64,000 nt of DNA from a bacterium (lineage in GTDB: Bacteria; Pseudomonadota; Gammaproteobacteria; Burkholderiales; Thiobacillaceae): assembly GCA_009772925.1 (NCBI GenBank), contig WOUQ01000005.1, forward strand, positions 248,001 to 312,000, in the 5' to 3' direction. Below, piece by piece: positions 19,788-32,257 of this stretch. The notes under the pieces are model-generated. The model made no database searches. It was not told the origin of the DNA and worked only from the letters and a program-made list of their open reading frames with translations. Each line of letters begins with the position of its first letter. Position 1 is the first letter of the stretch. Both the position numbers and the translations under genes were made by a program.

Positions 19788-21209
19788 TCATTTCAGGAAG
19801 CTGGACTTGGCTTCGCGCACGATCCCGGGATCGTCCTCGGCCTGGATGGTCAAAAACACGGGTTGACTGGGCTTGTTCAGCTTCAGCCGATCCGCGCGCA
19901 AGGTGATGTTGTGTTCCAGGGTACCCAATGCCGGCACCTCGGCGCTGGCACCCGTGGCCACGCTCAGGCCGTCGATGCCCGCGGCACGAATGCTGTAACG
20001 ATGCGGCCGATCATCCATGTTGATGATTTGCAGGCGATACAGATTCTCGATCTGTCCATTTTCCACTTCGCGCGACAGCGTCAAACGGTCGCGGATCACG
20101 TCGGCACGCAAGGGGATGCGGTTGGCCAGGGTATAGACGAAAGCCACGCAGATGCCGAGCAGGACCACCGTATAGAACAGGGTGCGCGGCCGCATGGTGT
20201 GCTTGAGAATCTCGCGGTCTTCGTACTTGCCGTCGATGGCGTTCTGCGTCGAATAGCGAATCAACCCCTTGGGATAGCCCATCTTGTCCATGACCTGGTC
20301 GCAGGCATCGATGCAGGCCGCGCAGCCGATGCACATGTATTGCAGGCCGTTGCGGATATCGATGCCGGTGGGGCAGACCTGCACGCAGATGCCGCAGTCG
20401 ACGCAGTCGCCCAGGCCCATGGCCTTGTAATCGGCGGACTTCTTGCGCGTACCGCGGGACTCGCCGCGGCGGTAGTCATAGGTGATGATCAGGGTGTCCT
20501 GGTCGAACATCACGCTCTGGAAGCGGGCATAGGGACACATGTACTTGCACACCTGCTCGCGCATGAAACCGGCGAAGCCCCAGGTGGCGAAGCCGTAGAA
20601 GAAGATCCAGAAGGTCTCCCACGGACCCAAGGTCCAGGCCAGGAAGGACTGTCCCAGTTCGACGATAGGCGTGAAATACCCGACGAAGGTAAACCCGGTC
20701 CACAGCGACAACAGCACCCAGGCGACATGCTTGCCGCCCCGGCGCAGGATCTTCTCGCCGTTCCAGGGTGCGCTGTTGAGTTTCTTCTGCTTGTTGTGGT
20801 CGCCCTCGAACCAGCGCTCCACCGAGGTGAACAACAGGGTGTACACCGTTTGCGGACAGGCGTAGCCGCACCACAGCCGACCGGCCACGGCGGTGAACAG
20901 GAACAGGGCCAGCGCGGAAATGATGAGCAGGGCGGCCAGCCAGATGAAATCCTGGGGCCACAACACGAGGTCGAACAGATAGAACTTGCGCGCATCGAGG
21001 TCGAACAGCACCGCCTGCCGGCCACTCCAGTTCAGCCAGGGCAGGCCGTAGTAAATGATCTGGGTGAACAGCAGCAGCCCGATGCGCCAGTAATTGAAAA
21101 TGCCGGATACCGCGCGCGGGTAAATCTTCTGGTGGACCTCGTAGAGGGACTTTTCCGTCTCTCCGGATGCGCCGGTGGCGGGAGTGTTGTTGGGTGCGTG
21201 ATCGGCCAT
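19788..21209 (-). CDS. ccoG: Cytochrome c oxidase accessory protein CcoG (RdxA/FixG)
   Basis: QTVYTLLFTSVERWFEGDHNKQ..., ferredoxin motifs CVDCGICVQVCPTGIDIRNGLQYMCIGCAACIDACD. Confidence 0.95.
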   Translation of the reverse strand: MADHAPNNTPATGASGETEKSLYEVHQKIYPRAVSGIFNYWRIGLLLFTQIIYYGLPWLNWSGRQAVLFDLDARKFYLFDLVLWPQDFIWLAALLIISALALFLFTAVAGRLWCGYACPQTVYTLLFTSVERWFEGDHNKQKKLNSAPWNGEKILRRGGKHVAWVLLSLWTGFTFVGYFTPIVELGQSFLAWTLGPWETFWIFFYGFATWGFAGFMREQVCKYMCPYARFQSVMFDQDTLIITYDYRRGESRGTRKKSADYKAMGLGDCVDCGICVQVCPTGIDIRNGLQYMCIGCAACIDACDQVMDKMGYPKGLIRYSTQNAIDGKYEDREILKHTMRPRTLFYTVVLLGICVAFVYTLANRIPLRADVIRDRLTLSREVENGQIENLYRLQIINMDDRPHRYSIRAAGIDGLSVATGASAEVPALGTLEHNITLRADRLKLNKPSQPVFLTIQAEDDPGIVREAKSSFLK

Positions 21210-21402
21210 GCTGCGCTTGAATCCTCCGCCGCGCGGTATCGCATTGCGCGGGCTTTCAGAAGTGCTCGATGGTGGCGGTGGAATCGCCCGGCCATCAGTC
21301 TGGCCGGATCAACCGCCTTCGCCCGGAATGCGCTTCACTCGTTGGAATGAAGCGGATTCCGAGGCCGGCCCGAGGGCCGGCGACGGTATGCTTGCAGCGC
21401 GC

Positions 21403-22386
21403 TTACTGGTTGGCCGGCGCGGGAGCGGCTTCAGCGGGCACGGTTTCAGCCGGCGGGGCAACCGGCGCAGGCTTGGCGCCACCGCCGAGGCCCCAGACAT
21501 AGGCCGTCAGCAGGTGCACCTTGGCCTCGCCCAGATGCGCCTGGGCAGGCATACCACCCTTGCGGCCCTTGACGATGCTTTCGATGATGGCTGCTTCGCT
21601 ACCGCCATACTGCCAAGCGTCATCGACGATGTTGGGGAAGCCGGCAGCATTGTTGCCCTTGCCGTCCTCGCCGTGGCAACCGGCGCAAGCTGCGTACTTC
21701 TCCTTGCCGACCGCCGCCAGGGCAGCGTCATGCGGCTTGCCGCCGAGGGCCAGGACGTAGTGGGCCACTTCCTTGGCACCCTGTTCGTCACCGGCCAGGC
21801 CACCCGGCATCTCGCCGACGCGGCCACCGGAGATGCTGGCCTTGACCTCGTCGGGCGTACCGCCGAACAGCCACTGGGCATCCGTCAGGTTGGGGAAGCC
21901 GCGGGCGCCCTGCGCGTCGGAACCGTGGCACTGCGAGCAGTAGGTCAGATAGAGACGCTTACCCATTTCCTGGGCCTTGGGGTCCGCGGCCACGCTCATG
22001 ATGTCCTGACCCAGGAAGGGCTGGAACACCTTGTTGAACTCGGCGTCCACCCGCTCCTTCTCCTGCTTGTAGGCATCGGCGGACGACCAGTTCCACACGC
22101 CGGCAAACTTGCCCATGCCCGGGTACAGCACCAGGTAGAGGATGCCGAAGGCGACGAGCGCGTAGAACAGCCACATCCACCAGCGCGGCAGCGGGTTGTT
22201 GAGTTCCTGCAAATCGCCGTCCCAGGTGGGATGCAGGACTTCCGCCTGCTGCCCGGGAGCGAGCTTTTCCGTGGTCTGGCTGTACAGGATCCAGAGCGAG
22301 AAGAGAATGCCCAGGATGGTGAGGGCAGCGATGTAGTAGTGCCAGAAATCGCTGATGAAGTCGGGAACCGCATATCCAGCAATCAT
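21403..22386 (-). CDS. ccoP: cbb3-type cytochrome c oxidase subunit III (diheme cytochrome c)
   Basis: Two CxxCH motifs (CSQCHGSDAQGARGFPNLTD; CAGCHGEDGKGNNAAGFPNI). Confidence 0.96.
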   Translation of the reverse strand: MIAGYAVPDFISDFWHYYIAALTILGILFSLWILYSQTTEKLAPGQQAEVLHPTWDGDLQELNNPLPRWWMWLFYALVAFGILYLVLYPGMGKFAGVWNWSSADAYKQEKERVDAEFNKVFQPFLGQDIMSVAADPKAQEMGKRLYLTYCSQCHGSDAQGARGFPNLTDAQWLFGGTPDEVKASISGGRVGEMPGGLAGDEQGAKEVAHYVLALGGKPHDAALAAVGKEKYAACAGCHGEDGKGNNAAGFPNIVDDAWQYGGSEAAIIESIVKGRKGGMPAQAHLGEAKVHLLTAYVWGLGGGAKPAPVAPPAETVPAEAAPAPANQ

Positions 22387-22399
22387 GTGTATCTCCTAT

Positions 22400-22561
22400 T
22401 CAGTCCGGCTTGCGGGCATCCTCGGGATCCTCCCGGAACGGGAGGTTGGCGGCGTCCTCGAACTTCTGCTTGTTGCCCTTGCGATAGGCCCACCAGACGA
22501 TGGCGATGAACAGCAGGAAGAAGATGACGGTCACCAGGGACCCAAAAACGCCCGCGTCCAT
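22400..22561 (-). CDS. ccoQ: cbb3-type oxidase subunit CcoQ
   Basis: Read manually (53 aa): MDAGVFGSLVTVIFFLLFIAIVWWAYRKGNKQKFEDAANLPFREDPEDARKPD. Confidence 0.88.
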   Translation of the reverse strand: MDAGVFGSLVTVIFFLLFIAIVWWAYRKGNKQKFEDAANLPFREDPEDARKPD

Positions 22562-22562
22562 G

Positions 22563-23174
22563 TCACTCGGCCTTGGGGCCGGAAGTCCCGAGCACCTGCA
22601 TGTACGCGATCAGCGCGTCCATCTCGGTCTTGCCTTCCAGCATCTTCGGCGCATTGGCGATTTCCTCTTCCGTGTAGCCGTGGCCAACCACGTTCAGGGT
22701 ACGCATCTTCGCCTGAATGTTGGCGGCATCGGCCGGTGCGTCGGCGAGCCAGGGATAGGCGGGCATGTTGGACTCGGGCACCACATCGCGCGGGTTCATC
22801 ATGTGCACGTAATGCCATTCGTCGGAGTAACGGCCGCCGACCCGGTGCAGGTCGGGACCGGTCCGCTTGGAACCCCACTGGAACGGACGGTCGTAGACGA
22901 ACTCGCCGGCCACGGAGAAGTGGCCGTAGCGCTCGGTCTCCGCGCGGAACGGACGGATCATCTGCGAGTGGCAGTTGTAGCAGCCTTCCCGCACATAGAT
23001 GTCGCGACCGGTCAATTGCAGCGCGTTGTAGGGCTTGAGGCCGGGCACTGCTTCCGTGGTGGACTTCTGGAAGAACAGCGGGACGATCTGCACCAGGCCA
23101 CCCACGGAGATGACCAGGAAGGACAGCACCATCAGCCAGCCAATGTTCTTTTCAAGGGTCTTGTGCGAAAACAT
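22563..23174 (-). CDS. ccoO: cbb3-type cytochrome c oxidase subunit II
   Basis: [35 protein letters not shown]...[25 protein letters not shown]. Confidence 0.97.
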   Translation of the reverse strand: MFSHKTLEKNIGWLMVLSFLVISVGGLVQIVPLFFQKSTTEAVPGLKPYNALQLTGRDIYVREGCYNCHSQMIRPFRAETERYGHFSVAGEFVYDRPFQWGSKRTGPDLHRVGGRYSDEWHYVHMMNPRDVVPESNMPAYPWLADAPADAANIQAKMRTLNVVGHGYTEEEIANAPKMLEGKTEMDALIAYMQVLGTSGPKAE

Positions 23175-23191
23175 GCGTGTCTCCTTGTCCG

Positions 23192-24643
23192 TTATGCCGC
23201 GACGGCTTGAGGGATGCGGGCGTCGTTGACGGCCTTACCGGCGGCGACGGTCTTCCACACGTTGTAGGCCATCAACAGCATGCCGGCGAAGAACATGGTG
23301 CCGCCGATCAGACGGATGGTGTAGAAGGGATACATCGCGTTCACGGACTGCGCGAAGCTGTAGGTCAGCGTGCCGTCGGCGTTGGTGGCGCGCCACATCA
23401 GACCTTGCGCGACACCGGCGATCCACAGCGCGGCGATGTACAGCACGACACCGATGGTGGACCACCAGAAGTGCACGTTGATCAGCCGGGTGCTCCACAT
23501 CTCCTCGCGGCCGAACAGGCGCGGGATCAGGTAGTACAGCGAGCCGATGGAGATCATCGCCACCCAGCCCAGGGCGCCGGAGTGCACGTGACCGATAGTC
23601 CACTCGGTGTAGTGGGACAGCGCGTTCACGGTCTTCACCGACATCATCGGGCCTTCGAAGGTTGACATGCCGTAGAAGGACAGGGCGGTGATCAGGAACT
23701 TCAGGATCGGATCGGTGCGCAGCTTATGCCAGGCGCCGGACAGGGTCATGATGCCGTTCATCATGCCGCCCCAGGACGGCGCGATCAGCATCAGCGAGAA
23801 CACCATGCCGAGCGACTGCGTCCAGTCGGGCAGCGCGGTATACAGCAGGTGGTGCGGGCCGGCCCACATGTAGATGAAGTTCAGGGACCAGAAGTGCACG
23901 ATGGACAGCCGGTAGGAGAAGATGGGCCGGCCGGCCTGCTTGGGCACGAAGTAGTACATCATGCCCAGGAAGGCGGTGGTCAGGAAGAAGCCCACGGCGT
24001 TGTGGCCGTACCACCACTGCACCATGGCGTCATGCACGCCGGCGTAGGCGGAGTAGGACTTCCACCAGGAGGTGGCGTCGCCGCCCAGGATCCACGGCAG
24101 CTGGGCGCTGTTGACGATGTGCAGCACCGCGATGGTGATGATGAAGGCGCCGAAGAACCAGTTGGCCACGTAAATGTGCTGGGTCTTGCGGATGACCACG
24201 GTGCCCAGGAAGAGAATGGCATAAGCCACCCAGACCACGGCGATGAGCAGGTCGATGGGCCATTCCAGTTCGGCGTATTCCTTGCCGGAGGTGACGCCCA
24301 GCGGCAGCGACACGGCCGCCAGCAGGATGACCAGTTGCCAGCCCCAGAACACGAACGAGGCCAGTCCGTCGGACAGCAGACGCGTCTGGCAGGTGCGCTG
24401 GACGATGTACAGCGAGGTGGCGAACAGCGCGCAACCACCGAAGGCGAAGATCACCGCGTTGGTATGCAGGGGACGGATGCGTCCGTAGGAAAGATAGGGA
24501 GCCAATGGTCCCAGGGCTTCGGTTAAGGCGGGCCAGATCAACTGGGCGGACAGAATTACGCCCACCAGCATTCCGACGATTCCCCACACCACCGTCATGA
24601 TGGCGAATTGTCGGACGACCTTGTAGTTGTATGTCGCTTCCAT
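23192..24643 (-). CDS. ccoN: cbb3-type cytochrome c oxidase subunit I
   Basis: [38 protein letters not shown]...[39 protein letters not shown]. Confidence 0.97.
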   Translation of the reverse strand: MEATYNYKVVRQFAIMTVVWGIVGMLVGVILSAQLIWPALTEALGPLAPYLSYGRIRPLHTNAVIFAFGGCALFATSLYIVQRTCQTRLLSDGLASFVFWGWQLVILLAAVSLPLGVTSGKEYAELEWPIDLLIAVVWVAYAILFLGTVVIRKTQHIYVANWFFGAFIITIAVLHIVNSAQLPWILGGDATSWWKSYSAYAGVHDAMVQWWYGHNAVGFFLTTAFLGMMYYFVPKQAGRPIFSYRLSIVHFWSLNFIYMWAGPHHLLYTALPDWTQSLGMVFSLMLIAPSWGGMMNGIMTLSGAWHKLRTDPILKFLITALSFYGMSTFEGPMMSVKTVNALSHYTEWTIGHVHSGALGWVAMISIGSLYYLIPRLFGREEMWSTRLINVHFWWSTIGVVLYIAALWIAGVAQGLMWRATNADGTLTYSFAQSVNAMYPFYTIRLIGGTMFFAGMLLMAYNVWKTVAAGKAVNDARIPQAVAA

Positions 24644-24719
24644 ACGGGTCTCCTTGAGCACTTAGGCTGGGTTGAAAAACGAACGCCGAAAAATCGACAT
24701 TCAAATCCTAAAAAGTCGC

Positions 24720-24733
24720 TTGATCTATGTCAA
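24720..24733. promoter_or_regulatory. FNR/ANR-type anaerobox upstream of ccoN
   Basis: TTGATCTATGTCAA, 13 of 14 positions including spacer to TTGAT-N4-ATCAA; lies ~77 bp upstream of the ccoN ATG. Confidence 0.75.
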
Positions 24734-24927
24734 TGGGCATTATCACTTGTTTTTTTGGTTTGCGTAGACTCTTCCGAGGATGGGGGAAGGTCATCGTCCA
24801 GCAAGATTCGGTGTGCCGGTCCCTCCATGTCCTCGAACTGCCCGCTGCGCACGGCCCACAGAAACACCACGGCGATGAACGCGACGAAGACGAGGCTCAG
24901 GGGGATCAATAAATACAGAATATCCAT
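24730..24927 (-). CDS. ccoS: cbb3-type oxidase assembly protein CcoS
   Basis: MDILYLLIPLSLVFVAFIAVVFLWAVRSGQFEDMEGPAHRILLDDD. Confidence 0.95.
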   Translation of the reverse strand: MDILYLLIPLSLVFVAFIAVVFLWAVRSGQFEDMEGPAHRILLDDDLPPSSEESTQTKKTSDNAH

Positions 24928-24990
24928 TGATTTCCTTTATGTCGGGGCGGATGGTAGGGGCCAAGCCGCCGCCGACGCAATCAATAATCT

Positions 24991-27426
<2,436 letters not shown>

Positions 27427-27437
27427 GAAGATCGATT

Positions 27438-28235
27438 CTACCCGGCGTCGCCGCTCCGTTCCTCGAACAGACGATTGGCGAGGGCGGCGAACTGCGCCAC
27501 CGACAGGGTTTCGCCGCGCCGGCCCGGATCGATGCCCAGCCCGGCAAACAGCGCGTCGTCGACCAGGCCCTTGAGGGTGTTGCGCAGGGTCTTGCGGCGT
27601 TGCCCGAAGGCCCGCGCCACCACCTCGGCAAACAGGCCGGCGTCGCGATACGGCACCCCCTCGGCCGGCAGCGGCAGCAGGCGGATGATGGCGGAGTCGA
27701 CCTTGGGAGGCGGCCGGAAGGCGCCGGGCGGCACGATGAACAGCTTCTCCACGCGGAAGCGCGCCTGCAGCATCACGGACAGGCGGCCGTAGTCCGGCGT
27801 CGCCGGTGCCGCCACCATGCGGTCCACCACCTCTTTTTGCAGCATGAACACCATGTCGCGGATTGCCGCGGCGTGCTCGGCCAGATGGAACAACAGCGGC
27901 GAGGAGATGTTGTAGGGCAGGTTGCCCACCACGCGCAGGTCGGAACCCAATTCCTGGAACGGGAAACGCAGGGCGTCGGCGCGGTGGATGGTCAGGCAGC
28001 CGGTGGGGAATTCCGCTTCCAGGCGTGTCACCATGTCCCGGTCCAGTTCCACCACATGCAGATGTTCCAGGGTCTCCAGCAGGGGCCGCGTCAGGGCGCC
28101 GGGTCCGGGACCGATCTCCACCATGCGGTCGCCGGCTTGCGGCCGGATGGCGGCGACAATGCGGCCGATGTAATGGCTGTCCACCAGGAAATGCTGGCCG
28201 AGCGACTTCTTGGCCCGAGGCAGGCCGGGGTTCAT
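27438..28235 (-). CDS. rsmA: 16S rRNA dimethyladenosine transferase
   Basis: [22 protein letters not shown]...[15 protein letters not shown]...[17 protein letters not shown]. Confidence 0.96.
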   Translation of the reverse strand: MNPGLPRAKKSLGQHFLVDSHYIGRIVAAIRPQAGDRMVEIGPGPGALTRPLLETLEHLHVVELDRDMVTRLEAEFPTGCLTIHRADALRFPFQELGSDLRVVGNLPYNISSPLLFHLAEHAAAIRDMVFMLQKEVVDRMVAAPATPDYGRLSVMLQARFRVEKLFIVPPGAFRPPPKVDSAIIRLLPLPAEGVPYRDAGLFAEVVARAFGQRRKTLRNTLKGLVDDALFAGLGIDPGRRGETLSVAQFAALANRLFEERSGDAG

Positions 28236-29236
28236 GAACCGGCCCGGTGCCCGGCCATGCGGCGGGCGGTCTCCAGGGCGACCCGCAGGCTACCCACCTC
28301 GATGAGGCCCGTACCGGCGCGGTCCAGGGCGGTGCCGTGGTCCACCGAGGTGCGCACGATGGGCAAGCCCAGGGTGATGTTCACGCCCTCGCCGAAGCTG
28401 GCGTGCTTCAGCACCGGCAGGCCCTGGTCGTGGTACATGGCCAGCACGGCGTCGGCGGCTTCCAGGTTCCCGCGCTGGAACAGCGTGTCGGCGGGCAGGG
28501 GACCCACCAGGTCCAAGCCTTCCGCACGCAGAGATGCCAGCACCGGCTCGATCACCTCGATCTCCTCTCGGCCCAGATGACCGCCCTCCCCCGCGTGGGG
28601 ATTGAGGCCGGCCACCAGGATGCGCGGCCGTGCGAGGCCGAAATCCCGGCGCAGGCCGGCGTGGAGAATGCGCAGGGTCTGCGTCAACCCATGCTGGGTC
28701 AGGGCGTCGGGCACCTCCCGCAAGGGCAGATGGGTGGTGGCCAGGGCGACGCGCATGCCGCCGCCGGCCAGCATCATCACCACCCTGGGCGTTGCGGTCA
28801 GCTCGGCGAGGAATTCGGTGTGTCCGGTGAAAGCCACGCCGGCATCGTTGATCACGCCCTTGTGCACCGGGCCGGTGACCAGGCCGGCGAACTCGCCGCG
28901 CTGGCAGCCCGCCACGGCGCGCCGCAGGGTCTCCAATACATATTTGCCGTTGGCGGGGTCGAGTCGGCCCGCCTCGACCGGGGCGGGGGCGGGCAGATGC
29001 AGCAGCGAGAGCGGGGCCGTGGCATGCGCGGAGTACTCGGGAAGCGCGATCGACAGTCCCAGGAGGGCTGCGCGCCGGGACAGCACCTCCCGGTCCGCCA
29101 GCACGACCACCGGTACCGGCGGCGGCGCCTGGGCGAGCAGGACGCAGAGGTCCGGGCCGATGCCCGCCGGTTCGCCGGCGGTCAGAATCAGGGGTGGCAA
29201 GCGTTCGATCTCAAATAAACAAAAGGGGGTGGCCAC
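28232..29236 (-). CDS. pdxA: 4-hydroxythreonine-4-phosphate dehydrogenase (start uncertain; TTG at 29200 plausible)
   Basis: [18 protein letters not shown]...[10 protein letters not shown]...[16 protein letters not shown]. Confidence 0.94.
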   Translation of the reverse strand: MATPFCLFEIERLPPLILTAGEPAGIGPDLCVLLAQAPPPVPVVVLADREVLSRRAALLGLSIALPEYSAHATAPLSLLHLPAPAPVEAGRLDPANGKYVLETLRRAVAGCQRGEFAGLVTGPVHKGVINDAGVAFTGHTEFLAELTATPRVVMMLAGGGMRVALATTHLPLREVPDALTQHGLTQTLRILHAGLRRDFGLARPRILVAGLNPHAGEGGHLGREEIEVIEPVLASLRAEGLDLVGPLPADTLFQRGNLEAADAVLAMYHDQGLPVLKHASFGEGVNITLGLPIVRTSVDHGTALDRAGTGLIEVGSLRVALETARRMAGHRAGS

Positions 29237-29248
29237 GCCACCCCCTTG
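29223..29248 (-). terminator. Rho-independent terminator of the yccA-like gene
   Basis: Minus strand AAGGGGGTGGCgtgGCCACCCCCTT followed by TTGTTTATTT. Confidence 0.85.
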
Positions 29249-29267
29249 GGTCGGCCGGAGAGCCGAA

Positions 29268-29963
29268 TCAGTCCCGCTCGCCCATGAAGGCGCCCAGCAG
29301 GTGCAGCAGGCTGGTGAACAGGTTGTAGATGGAGACGTACAGGCCGACGGTGGCCAGCACGTAGTTGGTCTCGCCGCCGTTCACGATCTCGCCGGTCTGC
29401 CAGAGGATCATGCCGCACATCAGGAAGGCGAACAGCGCGGACACCGTCAGGGCCAGGGCCGGCATGGGATAGCCGACCAGGGCGGCCACCAGCGAGACGA
29501 TGCCGGCGATGAAGGCGACCAGCACGCCGACGAACAGGAAGTTGCGCATGAAGCTGAAGTCCTTGCGCGACACCAGGGCATAGCCGGACAGTCCCAGGAA
29601 GGCGGCGCCGGTGATGCCCAGGGCCAGCATGACGATCTCGCCGCCGTTGGCCAGGCTCAGATAGTGGTTGAGGACCGGGCCCAGGCCGAAGCCGAGCAGG
29701 CCGGTGACCGCGAACACCACGCCGATGCCCGCCGCGGAGTTGGCGGTGCGCGGCACCACGAACCACAACAGGCCCAGGGCGACCAGGCTGGTGACCAGGC
29801 TGACGCCGTAGGGCACGGCCATGGCCATCGACACGCCTGCCATCACGGCGCTGAAGATCAGCGTCATGGACAGCAGCATGTAGGTGTTGCGCAGGACCTT
29901 GTTGGTCTGCTCGACGGCGACGGCGCCATCCATCCTCATCACATTCTCGGTCTGGTATTGCAT
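29268..29963 (-). CDS. Bax inhibitor-1/YccA family membrane protein
   Basis: [47 protein letters not shown]..., seven hydrophobic segments. Confidence 0.92.
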   Translation of the reverse strand: MQYQTENVMRMDGAVAVEQTNKVLRNTYMLLSMTLIFSAVMAGVSMAMAVPYGVSLVTSLVALGLLWFVVPRTANSAAGIGVVFAVTGLLGFGLGPVLNHYLSLANGGEIVMLALGITGAAFLGLSGYALVSRKDFSFMRNFLFVGVLVAFIAGIVSLVAALVGYPMPALALTVSALFAFLMCGMILWQTGEIVNGGETNYVLATVGLYVSIYNLFTSLLHLLGAFMGERD

Positions 29964-30114
29964 CGTGGTTCCTCCACTGGTCAGAAACGCGGGTAAGACT
30001 AAGGTAGCCCGAAAATAGTTTCAACGTTCACATGGCGAAGCGTGGACCGTCGCGTGTGGCGACGTGGCGCGCCGCTCCTGTAGAATGCACGCTTTTCGTG
30101 CAACTTTCCCCAAT

Positions 30115-31344
30115 ATGGCGCTAATTGTTCAGAAATATGGCGGCACCTCGGTGGGCTCCATCGAACGCATCCGCAACGTGGCGGAGCGGGTCGCCAAGTT
30201 CAAGATGCTCGGCCATCAGGTGGTGGTGGTGGTGTCCGCCATGTCCGGCGAGACCAACCGACTCATTGCCCTGGCCAAGGAAATCCACAAGGAACCGGAC
30301 CCACGCGAACTCGACGTGCTGGTCTCCACCGGCGAGCAGGTCACCATCGCCCTGCTTGCCATGGCCCTCAAGGACCTGGGCCTGAAGGCCAGGAGCTTCA
30401 CCGGCTGGCAGGTACCCCTGCGCACCGACGACGTCCACACCAAGGCCCGCATCGAGCACATCGACGACCAGGCCATGCGCGCCGCGCTGGACAGCGGCCA
30501 TGTGGTGGTAGTGGCCGGTTTCCAGGGAGTGGATGCGGCCGGCAACATCACCACCCTGGGCCGCGGCGGCTCCGATACCACCGGCGTCGCCCTGGCCGCC
30601 GCGTTGAAGGCCGACGAATGCCAGATCTACACCGACGTCGACGGCGTCTACACCACCGATCCGCGCATCGTCCCGGAAGCCCGCCGGCTTCCCACCATCA
30701 CCTTCGAGGAAATGCTGGAACTCGCCAGCCTGGGCTCGAAAGTCCTGCAAATCCGCTCGGTCGAATTCGCCGGCAAATACAAAGTCAAACTGCGCGTGCT
30801 CTCCAGCTTCGAGGACGAAGGCGAGGGCACCCTGATCACCTTCGAGGATGAAAGCATGGAACAACCCATCATCTCCGGCATCGCCTTCAACCGCGACGAA
30901 GCCAAGCTCACCGTGCTGGGCGTGCCCGACAAGCCCGGCATCGCCGCCACCATCCTGGGCGCGGTGGCCGACGCCAACATCGACGTGGACATGATCGTGC
31001 AGAACGTCGGCGCCAATAACACCACCGACTTCACCTTCACCGTGCATCGCGGCGAATTCAAGAAGGCGATGGAAGTGCTGAACCGGGTCAAGACGGAAAT
31101 CGGCGCCCGCGAAGTCAGCGGCGACGACAAGATCGCCAAGGTCTCCCTGGTGGGCGTGGGCATGCGCACCCACGCCGGCGTCGCCAGCAAGATGTTCCGT
31201 ACCCTGGCCGCCGAGAACATCAACATGCAGATGATCTCCACCTCGGAAATCAAGATTTCCGTGGTGGTGGAAGACAAGTACATGGAACTCGCGGTGCGCG
31301 CCCTGCACCAGGCCTTCGACCTGGACAAGGCCCCCGCCGCGTAA
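30115..31344 (+). CDS. lysC: Aspartate kinase
   Basis: [26 protein letters not shown]... with two ACT-like domains. Confidence 0.97.
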   Translation: MALIVQKYGGTSVGSIERIRNVAERVAKFKMLGHQVVVVVSAMSGETNRLIALAKEIHKEPDPRELDVLVSTGEQVTIALLAMALKDLGLKARSFTGWQVPLRTDDVHTKARIEHIDDQAMRAALDSGHVVVVAGFQGVDAAGNITTLGRGGSDTTGVALAAALKADECQIYTDVDGVYTTDPRIVPEARRLPTITFEEMLELASLGSKVLQIRSVEFAGKYKVKLRVLSSFEDEGEGTLITFEDESMEQPIISGIAFNRDEAKLTVLGVPDKPGIAATILGAVADANIDVDMIVQNVGANNTTDFTFTVHRGEFKKAMEVLNRVKTEIGAREVSGDDKIAKVSLVGVGMRTHAGVASKMFRTLAAENINMQMISTSEIKISVVVEDKYMELAVRALHQAFDLDKAPAA

Positions 31345-31419
31345 TCTTCCGTTCATTGCTTTAGCCAGGCCGCGCGGGTATCCTTGCGCGGCTTTTTCCG
31401 GCCCCGCCGGAAACGATCT

Positions 31420-31513
31420 GGAGACGTGGCCGAGAGGTCGAAGGCACTCCCCTGCTAAGGGAGCATGCGGGCCAAAACCTGCATCGAGGGTTCGAATCCC
31501 TCCGTCTCCGCCA
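31420..31513 (+). tRNA. tRNA-Ser(GCT)
   Basis: Acceptor GGAGACG/CGTCTCC, anticodon arm CTCCC-CTGCTAA-GGGAG, long variable arm, TTCGAATCC, encoded CCA. Confidence 0.96.
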
Positions 31514-31568
31514 AACCCCAAGTGCCTTGCCAAGCGGCGAGATTTCTTTATAATTCGCGCCTCTTTAC

Positions 31569-31645
31569 GCGCTCGTAGCTCAGTTGGATAGAGTACCTGG
31601 CTACGAACCAGGGGGTCGTGGGTTCGAATCCTGCCGGGCGCGCCA
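31569..31645 (+). tRNA. tRNA-Arg(ACG)
   Basis: Acceptor GCGCTCG/CGGGCGC, anticodon arm CCTGG-CTACGAA-CCAGG, GGTTCGAATCC, CCA. Confidence 0.96.
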
Positions 31646-31652
31646 AACAGTC

Positions 31653-31686
31653 AAAGGGGCTTACATGCGTAAGCCCCTTTTTGTTT
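31653..31686 (+). terminator. Rho-independent terminator after tRNA-Arg
   Basis: AAAGGGGCTTACatgcGTAAGCCCCTTTTTGTTTT. Confidence 0.9.
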
Positions 31687-31696
31687 TCCGGGTGTC

Positions 31697-32257
31697 ATGA
31701 ATCACTTGCCCGCCTCGCAAACGCTGTGTCCGCACGCTGATTGCCCCACCCAGCCGCCGCTGCGGATCAACGTGGAAGTCGCAGCCGCGACCGGGAGCGC
31801 TCTGCTGATCCGCTACCGACTGCTTGTGGACCTGTCCCGGATCCGCCTGCCCGTCGTCGCGGCGCCCGGCCGCGCCGACGGACTGTGGCGGCATACCTGC
31901 TTCGAGGCCTTCATCGCCGGGGAAGATTATCCGCATTACCGCGAGTTCAACTTCTCCCCGGACGGCCGCTGGCAGGCCTATGCCTTTGCCGCCTACCGCG
32001 ACGGCGGGGCCATGGCGGTCGACGCTCCGCCGACGATCGCCCAGGTGGCACGGGCCGACGGCCTGGAACTGGAGGCACGCCTGCCCGGCGCCCTGCTGCC
32101 GGCCGGCAGGCGTCTGCGCCTCGGCCTGAGCGCGGTGATCGAGGACGCGGATGGCTTGCTGAGTTACTGGGCGCTGAGGCACGCCCCCGGCAAGCCAGAT
32201 TTCCACCACCCTGATACATTCGCGCTGGACTTCCACCTGCCACTGCCCTCAGCATGA
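31697..32257 (+). CDS. DOMON-like domain protein
   Basis: LWRHTCFEAFIAGEDYPHYREFNFSPDGRWQAYAFAAYRDG; beta-rich. Confidence 0.75.
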   Translation: MNHLPASQTLCPHADCPTQPPLRINVEVAAATGSALLIRYRLLVDLSRIRLPVVAAPGRADGLWRHTCFEAFIAGEDYPHYREFNFSPDGRWQAYAFAAYRDGGAMAVDAPPTIAQVARADGLELEARLPGALLPAGRRLRLGLSAVIEDADGLLSYWALRHAPGKPDFHHPDTFALDFHLPLPSA

